DNA of 64,000 bases from Streptomyces sp. NBC_01669 (GTDB taxonomy: Bacteria > Actinomycetota > Actinomycetes > Streptomycetales > Streptomycetaceae), in the NCBI RefSeq assembly GCF_026339735.1, contig NZ_JAPEQG010000001.1, positions 3,286,001 through 3,350,000 of the forward strand, given 5' to 3'. Every line of letters begins with the position of its first letter. Position 1 is the first letter of the stretch. The position numbers and the translations under genes were made by a program. The notes beneath the pieces are model-generated. The model was given only the letters and a program-made list of their open reading frames with translations. It had not been told where the DNA came from and did not search any database. Shown here piece after piece: positions 51,593 through 60,837 of this stretch.

Positions 51593-53512
51593 ATGGACAT
51601 GCGGATGGCAAGACGAAGGACGATCGCAGCCGTGGTGACTGCGCTCGCCGCCGCGCTGCTGCCCTGGCAGAGCGCGGCGGCCGAAGGCGGCTCGGCCGCC
51701 GCTGCCCCGCCCGAGGTGCTGCCCGCACTCCGCGAATGGCAGGGCGGTCAGGGCGAGTTCACGCTCACCGACCGGGCCAGAATCGTGCTGGACGGGGTGC
51801 GGGACAGTCGTACGGCCGCCGACGCAGGCCGATTCTCCGGCGAACTGAACGGCAAGGCATCGGTGTCACAGGGTCGCGCGGCCCGTTCCGGGGACATCGT
51901 GCTCCGCCAGGACCCGTCCCAGAAGGGCGAGTTGGGCGCGGAGGGCTACCGTCTCGACGTGGGCGACCGGCTCACTGTCACCGCGGCGACGTCCACCGGT
52001 GTGTTCTACGGGAGCCGGACCGTCCTCCAGTTGCTGAACGACGACGGCCGCGCCGCGCGCGGTTCGGCGATCGATGTGCCCGCGTACCGCGAGCGCGGAG
52101 TCGGAGTCTGCGCCTGCTACATCAACGTCTCGACGCAGTGGTTCGAGCGGCTGATGAAGGACATGGCATCGCAGAAGCTCAACCAGCTGTGGATCGAGGC
52201 CAAGGTCAAGAGCGACACCGATCCGGCGTCCGCGTTCTGGGGCTACTACACCAAGGCGCAGGTCCGCACGCTGGTCGCCATGGCCAGGAAGTATCACATC
52301 GAACTCGTGCCGGAGATCAACTCCCCCGGCCACATGGACACCTACCTGGAGAAGCACCCGGAGCTCCAGCTCAAGGACCGCAGCGGCGTCGCCTCCCCGC
52401 CCCGGCTCGACATCTCCCGGCCCGAGGCACTGGCGTACTACACCTCGATGGTCGACGAGGCGCTGAAGGTCTGGGACAGCCGCTACTGGCACATGGGCGC
52501 CGACGAGTACATGATCGGCTCCTCCTATCCGAACTACCCGCAACTGCAGGCCGCGGCGACCGCGAAGTTCGGTGCGTCGGCCACTCCCGACGATCTCTTC
52601 ACCGATTTCATCAACCAGGTCAACGCGCATGTGAAGGCGGACGGCAGGTCGCTCCGGATCTGGAACGACGGGCTCGTCGGCAGGAACACCGTCGTCCCGC
52701 TGGACCGTGACATCACCGTCGAGCACTGGCTGGGCGGCGGTTCCATCCAGCAGCCGTCCTCGCTGCTGGCCGAGGGCCGGCCGGTCATGAACTCCGCCTA
52801 CTCGCTCTACCTGGTGCGCGGCGGCTTCACGATGCAGACGCAGAAGCTGTACGAGAGCGACTGGACGCCGTTGCGTTTCGAGGGTCAGACGCTTTCCCAG
52901 GGGGCAGCCGACCTCACCGGCGCGAAGATCAGCCTGTGGCCGGACAGCGCGGCGGCCGAGACGGAGAACGAGGTCGAGGCGAAGACCTTCATGCCGCTGC
53001 GATTCGTGGCGCAGGCGACCTGGGGCGGCCCGAAGCCGAGCCCGACGTACGCCGGTTTCGAGGCGCTGGCCCGGAGGATCGGTCACGCACCGGGCTGGGA
53101 GAACACCGACCGCACGCCGCTCGCCGACGGTACGTACCGGCTGGCCACGGGCGCGAAGGCACTCACCCCCGGGGCGGACGCGGGTGTGTCCCTGGTCAAG
53201 GGCAGCGCGGCTTCCTGGGTGCTGACGGCGACCGCCGACGGCTACTACACGGTGCGGTCCACGGAGACCGGTCAGTGCCTGGACGCGGTGCGCGGCAAGA
53301 AGTATCTGGGCGCGCCGCTGGAGGTGGGGGCGGAGCTGTCGCTCGGGAACTGCTCGGCGACGGCGCGCACGCAACGCTGGCAGCTGGACACCGGGGCGGG
53401 TGCGCTGACGCTGCGCAACGCGATCTCGCAGCTGCACCTGACCGAGCGGGCTTCGGACGGCGCCGCGGTCCAGACGACGGGCGCGACCCGGCTGATGGCG
53501 GGCGCCGCCTGA
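51593..53512 (+). CDS. Secreted GH20 beta-N-acetylhexosaminidase with C-terminal lectin-like domain
   Basis: 639 residues. The signal peptide (RRRTIAAVVTALAAALLPW, cleavage after SAAA) is followed by a GH20b domain (~45-150), then the catalytic barrel (~150-490) with HMGADEYM holding the Asp-Glu pair for substrate-assisted catalysis and EINSPGHMDTYL nearby. The last ~140 residues resemble a ricin-type beta-trefoil (GTYRLATGAKALTPG, GQCLDAVRGK, RWQLDTGAGALTLRN). It releases terminal GlcNAc from chitin oligomers or glycans outside the cell and so could feed the Das system. Confidence 0.9.
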   Translation: MDMRMARRRTIAAVVTALAAALLPWQSAAAEGGSAAAAPPEVLPALREWQGGQGEFTLTDRARIVLDGVRDSRTAADAGRFSGELNGKASVSQGRAARSGDIVLRQDPSQKGELGAEGYRLDVGDRLTVTAATSTGVFYGSRTVLQLLNDDGRAARGSAIDVPAYRERGVGVCACYINVSTQWFERLMKDMASQKLNQLWIEAKVKSDTDPASAFWGYYTKAQVRTLVAMARKYHIELVPEINSPGHMDTYLEKHPELQLKDRSGVASPPRLDISRPEALAYYTSMVDEALKVWDSRYWHMGADEYMIGSSYPNYPQLQAAATAKFGASATPDDLFTDFINQVNAHVKADGRSLRIWNDGLVGRNTVVPLDRDITVEHWLGGGSIQQPSSLLAEGRPVMNSAYSLYLVRGGFTMQTQKLYESDWTPLRFEGQTLSQGAADLTGAKISLWPDSAAAETENEVEAKTFMPLRFVAQATWGGPKPSPTYAGFEALARRIGHAPGWENTDRTPLADGTYRLATGAKALTPGADAGVSLVKGSAASWVLTATADGYYTVRSTETGQCLDAVRGKKYLGAPLEVGAELSLGNCSATARTQRWQLDTGAGALTLRNAISQLHLTERASDGAAVQTTGATRLMAGAA

Positions 53513-53588
53513 CCGGACCCGGCCGAGGGCGCAACCCGCCCGAGGCGCCCCGGCCGACGGTGCAATCCGCCTGACGCCGCGCAGAACG

Positions 53589-53632
53589 GGGCCCCGCCCG
53601 CCGGATCACCTGATCGCCGGCGCGCGGGGCCC
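53589..53632. terminator. Terminator between GH20 and M15 genes
   Basis: A 16-bp stem (left arm GGGCCCCGCCCGCCGG, one mismatch) with a 12-nt loop lies between convergent genes. Confidence 0.75.
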
Positions 53633-53646
53633 TTCCATGTGCGGGG

Positions 53647-54384
53647 TCAGATACCGCAGTTGGGCGCCGACCAGTAGTGGCTGGGGCCCTGGTTCACGTG
53701 GACGTGGTCGCCGTGGTCCGGGTACCCCGGGCCGAGGATCCCGTTGAAGCCATGGTTACGGGCTTCCTTGGCCAGGGTGCACAGGGCGTGCGGCCCGGCT
53801 CCGAGATCGGCCGCATCCCCGTACAGATGGCGGCTGTTCGAGGCGCCGCCGACCGCGCTGTTGCAGGCCGTGGAGCGGAAGCCGCTGGTGACCCGGATGG
53901 ACTGGTCACCGAGGGCGTGCCGCAGCGCCTCCAGCTTCCACATCGTGCTGAGGGCGTTGGCCTTGGCCGTGCCCGCCGCGACGGCACCACCTGCCCAGGT
54001 GCTGTTGCAGGTGTTGTGTTCGGCGTACGTGAAGTGGATGGGCGTGCAGTCGTCGTCCTGGAGTGCGTAGAGCTTGGCCTGGGTGGCCGGGCCGGCGACG
54101 CCGTCCGCGGCCAGGCCGTAGGCGGCCTGGAAGCGTGTGACGGCTGCGGTGGTGGCGGGGCCGTACGAGCCGTCGATGGCGAGTACGGAGTTGTAGCCGG
54201 GGTATCCGGCCACTCGGATCTGGAGCTGGACGACGTCGTTGCCGGTGGCGCCCGGGGACAGGGTGCGGGTCCAGGTGTAGCAGCCGTCGGCCTGTGCGGT
54301 GCCGGAGGTGATCACCGCCCCGCCCCAGGTGAAAGCCATGGTCATGACAAGGCCGAGCAGGAGTCTTGCGGTACGTCTGAGCAT
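53647..54384 (-). CDS. Secreted M15-family D-Ala-D-Ala carboxypeptidase-like peptidase with peptidoglycan-binding domain
   Basis: 245 residues. The signal peptide ends near GTAQA. A PG_binding_1 domain (~45-110; ATGNDVVQLQIRVAGYPGY, GPATTAAVTRFQAAYGL) is followed by an M15_3 zinc domain with SGFRSTACNSAVGGASNSRHLYGDAADL and GDHVHVN; the His/Asp/His set for zinc is complete. It should act on cell-wall peptides. It is a stand-alone gene, convergent with the GH20 gene. Confidence 0.88.
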   Translation of the reverse strand: MLRRTARLLLGLVMTMAFTWGGAVITSGTAQADGCYTWTRTLSPGATGNDVVQLQIRVAGYPGYNSVLAIDGSYGPATTAAVTRFQAAYGLAADGVAGPATQAKLYALQDDDCTPIHFTYAEHNTCNSTWAGGAVAAGTAKANALSTMWKLEALRHALGDQSIRVTSGFRSTACNSAVGGASNSRHLYGDAADLGAGPHALCTLAKEARNHGFNGILGPGYPDHGDHVHVNQGPSHYWSAPNCGI

Positions 54385-54503
54385 GGGGGGCTCCCTACCA
54401 CGACGAAGGTATGGAGGCAGAGCCTGTCGGAACGGTCGACGCGCGTCAACCAGGCTTGAAGAAAGGGCAGTTGAGGATCAGCGGGAGTGCGGAGGAACGC
54501 AAA

Positions 54504-54540
54504 CGGGCCCGGCCCCGCACGCGGGGCGGGACCGGGCCCG
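54504..54540 (-). terminator. Hairpin downstream of def, beyond element copy C
   Basis: CGGGCCCGG...CCCGC and GCGGGG...CCGGGCCCG pair over 37 bases. It lies 244 bases after the def stop because the repeat element sits between them; it is the only terminator candidate for def. Confidence 0.6.
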
Positions 54541-54549
54541 CCGAAGGTT

Positions 54550-54787
54550 CTGGTGCCGTGACCGGCCGTGTTTGCCCCATGAGGAGCGTCGTCCGGTGCG
54601 TGCGATCGCAAGGCGGCCGGACGTCCCGGGATGAGGTCTCCCCTGCTCGAACGGAGTCGAGAGCTTGGGGAAGGAGCCACCAGGGCTTATGGCCGACGCA
54701 GAAGGGGGTCCCCCCTGGCCCTCAAGGCCTTGGGGGAGGGCGTGCCGGGCGGCGCGACGGGGCAAAGCCTGCCGGGAGGGGCACTAG
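54550..54787 (-). repeat. CTAG-ended inverted-repeat element, copy C (full)
   Basis: A 238-base copy: left end CTGGTGCCGTGACCGGCC and TGTTTGCCCC; right end GGGGCAAAGCCTGCCGGG and AGGGGCACTAG. The ends are ~29-bp imperfect inverted repeats sharing GTGCC, CCGGC and TTTGCCCC. The interior has palindromic runs (GGGGGTCCCCCC, CAAGGCCTTG) and no open frame of note. The right-hand CTAG provides the stop codon of def (minus strand). Confidence 0.75.
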
Positions 54788-55422
54788 TCGTTCGGCACGA
54801 TCTCGTAGCGCGGCGTGTTCTCCGCCATCTGCCGCAGCGCGTCCTTGCGGTCCCGCTTCGAGAGCCGGTCGATGTACAGGTAGCCGTACAGGTGGTCCGT
54901 CTCGTGCTGCAGGCAGCGCGCGAAGTAGCCGTTGCCGCGGATCCTGACCGGGTTGCCCTTGGCGTCCTGGCCGCGCACCACCGCATAGTCCGGGCGGGCC
55001 AGCGAGGCGTACGCGGTCGGGACGGAGAGGCAGCCCTCGTTGGAGTCGTCGAGGATGCGCTCCTGCGGCGGCAGCTCTTCGAGCACCGGGTTGCAGACGG
55101 CGCCCACGTGCCGGACACCGTCGTCGTCCTGGCAGTCGTAGACGAAGACCTTGAGGTCCACGCCGATCTGGTTGGCGGCCAGCCCCACGCCCTCCGCCGT
55201 CCGCTGGCTGGCGAACATGTCGTCGATCAGCCGGCCCAGCTCGTCACCGAACTCGGTGACGTCCTTGCACTCCTTGTGCAGCACCGGGTTGCCCACGACC
55301 GTGATCGGACGGGAGGTCCCGCGCTCGCGGTACGCCGCCTCACGCGCCTCACAGTCCTCGGTGTCCACGACAAAGCCTTCGTCGTCGACGCTGATCTGCT
55401 CGTCCGTCTCCTGCTGCGCCAT
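54784..55422 (-). CDS. def: Peptide deformylase
   Basis: 212 residues. It removes the formyl group from new proteins' N-terminal Met. All three motifs are present: [17 protein letters not shown] and QHETDHLYG (HExxH, metal His and catalytic Glu). An acidic ~35-residue N-terminal extension ([20 protein letters not shown]) precedes the domain, as in other streptomycete copies. Its stop codon is in the CTAG of element copy C. Confidence 0.94.
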   Translation of the reverse strand: MAQQETDEQISVDDEGFVVDTEDCEAREAAYRERGTSRPITVVGNPVLHKECKDVTEFGDELGRLIDDMFASQRTAEGVGLAANQIGVDLKVFVYDCQDDDGVRHVGAVCNPVLEELPPQERILDDSNEGCLSVPTAYASLARPDYAVVRGQDAKGNPVRIRGNGYFARCLQHETDHLYGYLYIDRLSKRDRKDALRQMAENTPRYEIVPND

Positions 55423-55545
55423 GTCCGCCGTACGCCTTCCTCAAAACCCGAATCGATGCCCGTACAGCGTAACGGCCTCCCCCACGGCAGGGAGCGGGCT
55501 CCCGATCGCGGGGAGTCGCCTACGGCCGGGCCGCAGACGCACGGC

Positions 55546-56538
55546 TCAGCAGACTTCTTCGAGATCCCGCCACTCACGGCTGTCCGGGCTGTCCGCCACC
55601 CAGCCGTCCAGCAGCCCGCGCACCAGCCCGGCCGGGGCCGCTATCCCGCACTCGCGCTCCGGCACCCACAGGTCTCCGGCGGTGCGATGGCCGAGCGGAC
55701 CCGGATGGCCGGGCTCGCTGTGGTCGTGCGGGTCGAGATGCTCGCCGTCACCCTCGTCGCTCTCCATCCGGCTCTCGGAACAGGCCCGGCAGAGCAGCCG
55801 TACGGATGACGACCAGTCCTCGGCGGCGAACCCGGCATCGGACGCCAGCTGCTCCAGAGCGTCCCGGTCCGCCTCCGTGGCGGCTTCGAGGAGCACCACC
55901 CAGGTGGGTACGGGGGACGGCGCCCAGAGCTCGATCTCGTCGAACACGGGGTACGAGGGCCCGGCCGCGGTGACCCGCTCGCCGTGCGGCACCCCGTCGT
56001 GGAGGACGACCTCGCCCCAGCGCCGCCCGGAGGAGGGCAGCGGGATCGACAGCACTTCCATCCGGGCCGGATCCAGCCTGCGGCCCCAGACGACCTCGGC
56101 CTCGCCCTCGGGCGACAGCCGCACGGCCGCGCTGCCCAGCTCCATACCGACCGGCTCACTGTTGGCCGCCGCGGTGTGCTGGCCGGCGCCGGGCACCTTC
56201 AGGCCGTACGCCTGCCAAGCGCGGCGGGCCAGGGGCCAGTCCTGCAGGGCGGTGGCGGCGATCCCGACGTTCCACCAGTCGGGGGCGCCGGACTCCTTGT
56301 CGAGGAGCGCGACGGCGCGCAGCCCGGCCGCTCTCGCCTGCTCCCAGTCATGCCGGAATTTGTGCAGCAGCGCCAGGTTGAACCATGACTCGGAGAGCCA
56401 GGGTTCCAGGTCCGCCGCCCGTGTCAGCAGTGCGCCCGCGTCCTCGTACCGGCCGTCGCCGATCAGCGTGAACGCGCGGTCCGTGGCCTGCCGCCAAGAG
56501 GCGGAGGGCCGATGCCGTACCTTCCCGAAGATCCTCAC
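55546..56538 (-). CDS. Tetratricopeptide-repeat protein of unknown function
   Basis: 330 residues from the GTG at 56538, preceded by GGCGGGAA; an ATG at 56598 would add 20 less convincing residues. Residues ~20-120 are TPR helices (RAFTLIGDGRYEDAGALLTRAADLEP, SWFNLALLHKFRHDWEQARAAGL). The middle is beta-rich (VWGRRLDPARMEVLSIPLP). The C-terminal part has a Cys/His-rich stretch (CRACSESR, HLDPHDHSEPGHP). It is probably a protein-protein adaptor. It lies between def and the HD-protein pair. Confidence 0.72.
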   Translation of the reverse strand: MRIFGKVRHRPSASWRQATDRAFTLIGDGRYEDAGALLTRAADLEPWLSESWFNLALLHKFRHDWEQARAAGLRAVALLDKESGAPDWWNVGIAATALQDWPLARRAWQAYGLKVPGAGQHTAAANSEPVGMELGSAAVRLSPEGEAEVVWGRRLDPARMEVLSIPLPSSGRRWGEVVLHDGVPHGERVTAAGPSYPVFDEIELWAPSPVPTWVVLLEAATEADRDALEQLASDAGFAAEDWSSSVRLLCRACSESRMESDEGDGEHLDPHDHSEPGHPGPLGHRTAGDLWVPERECGIAAPAGLVRGLLDGWVADSPDSREWRDLEEVC

Positions 56539-56630
56539 GATTCCCGCCTGTCCCGACTGGACACCCTCGTTCTTGCGCTCTCCTTCGCATCCAACCATGC
56601 CTGGCAGGACGCCCGCTCATTACCCATGGG

Positions 56631-57902
56631 TTACCCAGGCGGGACGGGGGTCAGACCGCCCCGGGCCAGGACCTTGGCAAGCGATTCGACCACCTCCGGC
56701 TGGTAGTCGTGGGCGGTGCCGAGCCGGAGCCGTTCCAGAGCACCGAGCGGGCCGCTGAGACCTTCCCCGCAGAGGTCGTCGTATGCGTTGACGGCGCGGA
56801 CGATCCGGGCGGGCAGCGGCTGCTCGCGGTACGGGTCGGCCTGCCGCTCCACCACGACGGCGATCTCGGAGTCCACGCCGGTCTGCCGGACCACAGCCCC
56901 GCCCAGCAGCGCGATCCGGCGCTGCTCCGCGGCGGGCAGCGGGGCGGTCGCCCCGTCGGGCACCGGGTCGACGAGGGAGAGCTGACCGATGTCGTGCATC
57001 AGTGCGGCGTACTCCAGCACGGTGAGCTCGGTCCCGGAGAGCCCCAGCTCCCGGCCGACGGCCGTACAGAGGACCGCCACCCTGCGGGCATGCCCGTGGG
57101 GGGTGTAGCCGGCGATCTCGGTGGACCGGGCGAGCGAGGCGATGGTCTGCCGGTAGGTGGTGCGTACGGCGACGAACCTGCGGAACGACACCTGGGTCAG
57201 CAGCAGAGGTACGCAGAGCACGGGCAGCGCCCACAGCCCGGCGACCGCGACCCCGAGCGCCATCACCGCACCGGTCGCGCAGACCGCCGAACCGATGCCG
57301 AGGAGGGCGCGCAGCTCGTCGCGGAGCAGCGGTCCGTACGGGATGGAGGTGCCTCCCCTGCTCCGGAAGCCATGGGGGAAGGCGCCGGAGCGCAGCAGCA
57401 GGGCGCCGAGCACGGCATCGCACAGGGCGGTGAGCCCGAGCAGGACGAGAAGGAAAAGCGCGAAGAACGGTCCGTCGCCGAACCAGTCGGCGGTCCGGCC
57501 GGAGTTGTAGAGCGGCTGGAAGCACACGGCGGCGAACGTGACGGTGACGATCCGCCGGGCGAGCTGGTCGGCGGTGGGCCCGCTGCCGCGCGCCACATGG
57601 GGCACGGCGGCGACGAGCTGCGCGGCGACGAGAACGGCGATGACCTGAAAAACCCCGTGGGTGGTGGGTTGCCCGCCACTGCGGCCGAGCAGGGCGTACG
57701 CGAGCGCGCCGGCGGCCCCGAGCGGCGCGGGCTCCCGCTCCCCGGGCAGCGCACCCCAGCGGGCGAGTTCGCCGACGGTGATGAGCACCCCGAAGGCAAG
57801 GGCATGCCAGGGTTCATGAACTCCGTGCCAGAGAGTGTGGGCCAGCCCCCCGAGGGCGAGCGCAACGGCACCGCCACGAACGGCAGGGACGGCGCCGGTC
57901 AC
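56631..57902 (-). CDS. Membrane protein with degenerate C-terminal HD domain
   Basis: 423 residues. The N-terminal ~220 residues have about six membrane helices (for example GTSIPYGPLLRDELRALLGIG just after one). The C-terminal domain has HARRVAVLCTAVGRELGLSG and ALMHDIGQLSL, an HD motif of the HD-GYP group where the Lys of HDxGK is Gln; no HHExxDGxGYP motif follows. It may be regulatory instead of catalytic. The GTG start at 57902 overlaps the stop of the HD-GYP gene (GTGA), so both are made together and may form a pair. Confidence 0.8.
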   Translation of the reverse strand: MTGAVPAVRGGAVALALGGLAHTLWHGVHEPWHALAFGVLITVGELARWGALPGEREPAPLGAAGALAYALLGRSGGQPTTHGVFQVIAVLVAAQLVAAVPHVARGSGPTADQLARRIVTVTFAAVCFQPLYNSGRTADWFGDGPFFALFLLVLLGLTALCDAVLGALLLRSGAFPHGFRSRGGTSIPYGPLLRDELRALLGIGSAVCATGAVMALGVAVAGLWALPVLCVPLLLTQVSFRRFVAVRTTYRQTIASLARSTEIAGYTPHGHARRVAVLCTAVGRELGLSGTELTVLEYAALMHDIGQLSLVDPVPDGATAPLPAAEQRRIALLGGAVVRQTGVDSEIAVVVERQADPYREQPLPARIVRAVNAYDDLCGEGLSGPLGALERLRLGTAHDYQPEVVESLAKVLARGGLTPVPPG

Positions 57903-59347
57903 CGGGGACGTTCCGCGGCAGCGTCGAGCCCGTCCGCACCGTCGAGCCCGTCCGGCGGCCGAGGACGAGACGCCTGCCGGACAAACCCGGAGCGCGCACC
58001 CGCACCCGCACCCGCACCCGCACCCGGCAACGGAACTGCCTCGTCCGCCGTCACCGCCACCGACTCCGCAGCCCACCCGCACCGCTCCACCGCCCGCGCC
58101 AGCGCCCGCACCATCTGCGGATCGAACTGCGTCCCCGCACAGCGCTTCAGCTCCTCCACCGCCACCGGCACCGGCCGTCCCCTGCGGTACGACCGCGTCG
58201 ACGTCATCGCGTCGAACGCGTCGGCCACTGCGACGACCCGTGCGAACTCGGGAATCTCCCGGCCGCTCAGCCCGTAGGGGTAGCCGCTGCCGTCGAGCCG
58301 CTCGTGATGGTGCAGGATCGCCGCCCGCGCCTCGCCCAGGAAGCCGATGCCCCGGACGATCTCGTGGCCGTACTCCGGGTGCAGCTCGATCACGCGCCGT
58401 TCCTCCGGGGTGAGCGGCCCGTCCTTGCGCAGCACCCGGGTCGGCACGCCGAGCTTGCCGACGTCGTGCAGGATCCCGGCGAACCGGAGCACTTCGAGCC
58501 GGTCCTCCGCCATGCCCAGCTCCCGGGCGATCAGCACGGAGGCCCGCCCGACGCGCTCGCTGTGCCCCCGGGTGTATGTGTCCTTGATGTCGACGGCCTG
58601 CACCAGGGCCCGGATGGTGGCGCGGTGTGCGGCCTGCTGGCGGTGGTACTGGGAGAAGACCCAGCAGGAGATGTACATCGGCAGCAGGACGAAGAGCGCC
58701 GACAACGGCCCGTACGAGCTGCGCCACAGCAGGGCCATCATCAGTCCGGCGAGCCCGTGCACCAGGTGTGGTCCGAGCGAGCTCGGCAGCAGCCCGCTCC
58801 AGGCCCGCCTGACGGGCAGCCGTTCGGCCGCGGCCAGGATCGAGCCGTCCAGGGCGGTCAGGACGAGACTGAAGGCCAGCGCGGCGACGCAGGCGGGCAG
58901 GACGGCGTACGGGAAGTCGGGCAGCAGGCCGGGGTCGGGCCCGCCGAGCGTGGCGCCGCCGCCGAGCAGGCCGTGGACGGTCGACGCCACCCAGACAGTG
59001 ATCACCAGCTGGGCCGTGCGCCAGACGCGGCGGGCCGCGACGGGCGCATTCTCCACCCGGCCGGCGAGTGAGCCGGGGATCGCGACCAGCGCCGCGGCGG
59101 CGGGCGGCAGCAGGAACGCCGCCGCGAGCAGCAGCGGAAAGAACGATCCGGCACTGATCGGTACGGAGCTGCCGAAGAACGGGTGGCGTCCGGGCAGTTC
59201 ACAGGCCAGATAGAGCCCGGTGAGCAGACCGACGGTGCCCCAGGGCACCTCCGCACTGCCGGGCGGCAGCGCGCGCCGCACACAGAGGACAGCGCAGACC
59301 GCGGCGGCCAGAATGACCATGCGCGCCGCACCCCCGGTGCCCCTCAC
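57899..59347 (-). CDS. Membrane-anchored HD-GYP domain phosphodiesterase
   Basis: 482 residues. About seven membrane helices occupy ~1-220. The HD-GYP domain (~235-430) has GHSERVGRASVLIARELGM, ILHDVGKLGVP and HHHERLDGSGYPYGLSG, the complete metal and GYP motifs for hydrolysing cyclic dinucleotides. A Gly/Ala tail (five GCACCC repeats, 57996-58025) and a Pro-rich end follow. The GTG at 59347 is used; an ATG at 59320 is the alternative. It is coupled to the degenerate HD gene downstream. Confidence 0.87.
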   Translation of the reverse strand: MRGTGGAARMVILAAAVCAVLCVRRALPPGSAEVPWGTVGLLTGLYLACELPGRHPFFGSSVPISAGSFFPLLLAAAFLLPPAAAALVAIPGSLAGRVENAPVAARRVWRTAQLVITVWVASTVHGLLGGGATLGGPDPGLLPDFPYAVLPACVAALAFSLVLTALDGSILAAAERLPVRRAWSGLLPSSLGPHLVHGLAGLMMALLWRSSYGPLSALFVLLPMYISCWVFSQYHRQQAAHRATIRALVQAVDIKDTYTRGHSERVGRASVLIARELGMAEDRLEVLRFAGILHDVGKLGVPTRVLRKDGPLTPEERRVIELHPEYGHEIVRGIGFLGEARAAILHHHERLDGSGYPYGLSGREIPEFARVVAVADAFDAMTSTRSYRRGRPVPVAVEELKRCAGTQFDPQMVRALARAVERCGWAAESVAVTADEAVPLPGAGAGAGAGARSGFVRQASRPRPPDGLDGADGLDAAAERPR

Positions 59348-59474
59348 CCGCCCTGCCCGCCCCCCAACTAGGTCAATGGAGGCGCCACGCTAGCGAGTTG
59401 GGCACTCGGTCGAGCACGGTTGAGCCCGATTAGCACGTTCGGGTGAAGGGCACGCGTCGGCAGGTAGTACGCGT

Positions 59475-59507
59475 GAGGGCGTGCCACGACAGTCGTGGCA
59501 CGCCCTC
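59475..59507. terminator. Perfect 16-bp hairpin downstream of rsrA
   Basis: GAGGGCGTGCCACGAC and GTCGTGGCACGCCCTC flank a single A. It is palindromic and works in both directions, between rsrA and the HD-GYP promoter. Confidence 0.8.
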
Positions 59508-59516
59508 GGCGTGCAG

Positions 59517-59538
59517 AAAAGGCCCCCGTCCTCGGGGG
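59517..59538 (-). terminator. rsrA terminator with T-tract
   Basis: On the minus strand CCCCCG-AGGA-CGGGGG is followed by CCTTTT, directly after the rsrA stop. It acts as the first of two terminators. Confidence 0.65.
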
Positions 59539-59548
59539 TGGCCGCCGG

Positions 59549-59860
59549 TCAGTCCGTGGCGGCGGTCGGCAGGTCGGCCACCACGTCCTGGTCCGGCACG
59601 GCCTGCCCGGAGCGGATCAGATCGATCCGGCCCATCACCTTGGAGCGCAGGTCGGCCGGCACGTCGTCGTGACCGCAGCAGCGCTTGACCAGCTTCTTCA
59701 CCGCCTGCTCCAGCCCGTACTTCTCCAGGCACGGGGAGCACTCCTCGAAGTGCACCTCGAACTTGGTGCAGTCGCTGTCGGGCATCTCATGGTCGAGAAA
59801 CTCGTAGAGATGATCGAGGACCTCTGAGCAGTCCGTCTCGTGCGGCTCTCCGCAGCTCAT
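59549..59860 (-). CDS. rsrA: Redox-sensing anti-sigma factor RsrA
   Basis: 103 residues, a zinc-binding anti-sigma (ZAS) protein. His37, Cys41 and Cys44 (HFEECSPC) with Cys11 form the zinc/redox site; Cys3, Cys31 and CC at 61-62 complete the known RsrA Cys set. Disulfide stress expels zinc and frees SigR. The ATG overlaps the sigR stop (ATGA), so the two are cotranscribed and coupled. The sequence is close to S. coelicolor RsrA. Confidence 0.95.
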   Translation of the reverse strand: MSCGEPHETDCSEVLDHLYEFLDHEMPDSDCTKFEVHFEECSPCLEKYGLEQAVKKLVKRCCGHDDVPADLRSKVMGRIDLIRSGQAVPDQDVVADLPTAATD

Positions 59861-60699
59861 GAGCCCGAGCCTTTCCGATCGTCCGACTCTCCGGCGCCGG
59901 CCGGGACGAGCCCGCGTTCACGGGCGTAGTCCTCCAGCATGCCGCGCAGTTGGCGGCGGCCCCGGTGCAGTCGGGACATCACCGTACCGATAGGAGTCCC
60001 CATGATGTCCGCGATCTCCTTGTAGGCAAAGCCCTCTACATCGGCGAGATAGACCGCGATGCGGAACTCTTCGGGAATCGCCTGCAGCGCGGACTTCACG
60101 TCCGAGTCCGGCAGGTGATCGAGCGCCTGCGACTCGGCGGAGCGCAGACCTGTGGACATGTGCGACTCGGCGCGCGCCAGCTGCCAGTCCTCGATCTCCT
60201 CGGCGGCACTGCGCTGGGGTTCGCGCTGCTTCTTGCGGTACGAGTTGATGAACGTGTTGGTGAGGATGCGGTACATCCACGCCTTGAGGTTCGTCCCCTC
60301 GCGGAACTGGTGGAAGGAGCCGTACGCCTTCGCATACGTCTCCTGAACCAGGTCCTCGGCGTCTGCGGGATTGCGCGTCATGCGCAGCGCGGCCGAGTAC
60401 ATCTGGTCGAGGAAACCGAGGGCGTCCCGCTCGAAGCGCGCATTGCGCTCGGCGGTCGTCTCCTCCGCGCGGCCGTCGTCGGTCCCTGTGTCGGTACCGG
60501 TGACCGGACCCACCTCCTCCAACGCTGTGGCGGTTCCGAGACCGGACCCGCTCGAATCGGAGAATAGTCGACCTTGCTTCGACGCGGGCTGTCGTTCCGA
60601 TCCGCTCCGTGCCCGCCCGGGGGTGGTCTTCGCCGCGTGCAGCACCGTCCACTCCAGGTCAGCGGCGTTCGAGCGGCGCGGGCAGATGGTCGAACCCAT
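59857..60699 (-). CDS. sigR: ECF sigma factor SigR (with long SigR' form)
   Basis: 280 codons from the ATG at 60699 (GAGAGGGAG upstream) or 218 from the GTG at 60513. Region 2 is [31 protein letters not shown], and region 4 is [35 protein letters not shown]. In S. coelicolor the long SigR' is made from a SigR-driven promoter and is unstable, the short SigR is stable; the same two starts are visible here. It controls thiol-oxidative-stress genes and is held by RsrA. Confidence 0.95.
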   Translation of the reverse strand: MGSTICPRRSNAADLEWTVLHAAKTTPGRARSGSERQPASKQGRLFSDSSGSGLGTATALEEVGPVTGTDTGTDDGRAEETTAERNARFERDALGFLDQMYSAALRMTRNPADAEDLVQETYAKAYGSFHQFREGTNLKAWMYRILTNTFINSYRKKQREPQRSAAEEIEDWQLARAESHMSTGLRSAESQALDHLPDSDVKSALQAIPEEFRIAVYLADVEGFAYKEIADIMGTPIGTVMSRLHRGRRQLRGMLEDYARERGLVPAGAGESDDRKGSGS

Positions 60700-60749
60700 G
60701 CGACGGACTCCCTCTCCACGTAGGACGTTGATGTACCGATGTCCCCGTC

Positions 60750-60775
60750 AACAGTGGTCCCCGACGCAACATTCC
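60750..60775 (-). promoter_or_regulatory. SigR-type promoter upstream of sigR
   Basis: On the minus strand GGAAT (60775-60771), 18 bases, then GTT (60752-60750) exactly match the SigR consensus GGAAT-N18-GTT, about 50 bases upstream of the long-form start. It is positive autoregulation. Confidence 0.88.
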
Positions 60776-60837
60776 CGGGGTGCGCCGGGTCGTCCGCGGG
60801 TGTGATCCGAACCACCCGGGGGATGTACGGGCCTGCG

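Noticed and set aside
54650..54740. Possible coding content inside element copy C
   Set aside because: Only short frames without start signals; the palindromic G/C runs suggest a non-coding structure.
59400..59470. tRNA-like pattern before the HD-GYP gene
   Set aside because: No T-loop GTTCGA or acceptor pairing could be built; no tRNA was found anywhere in the window by eye.
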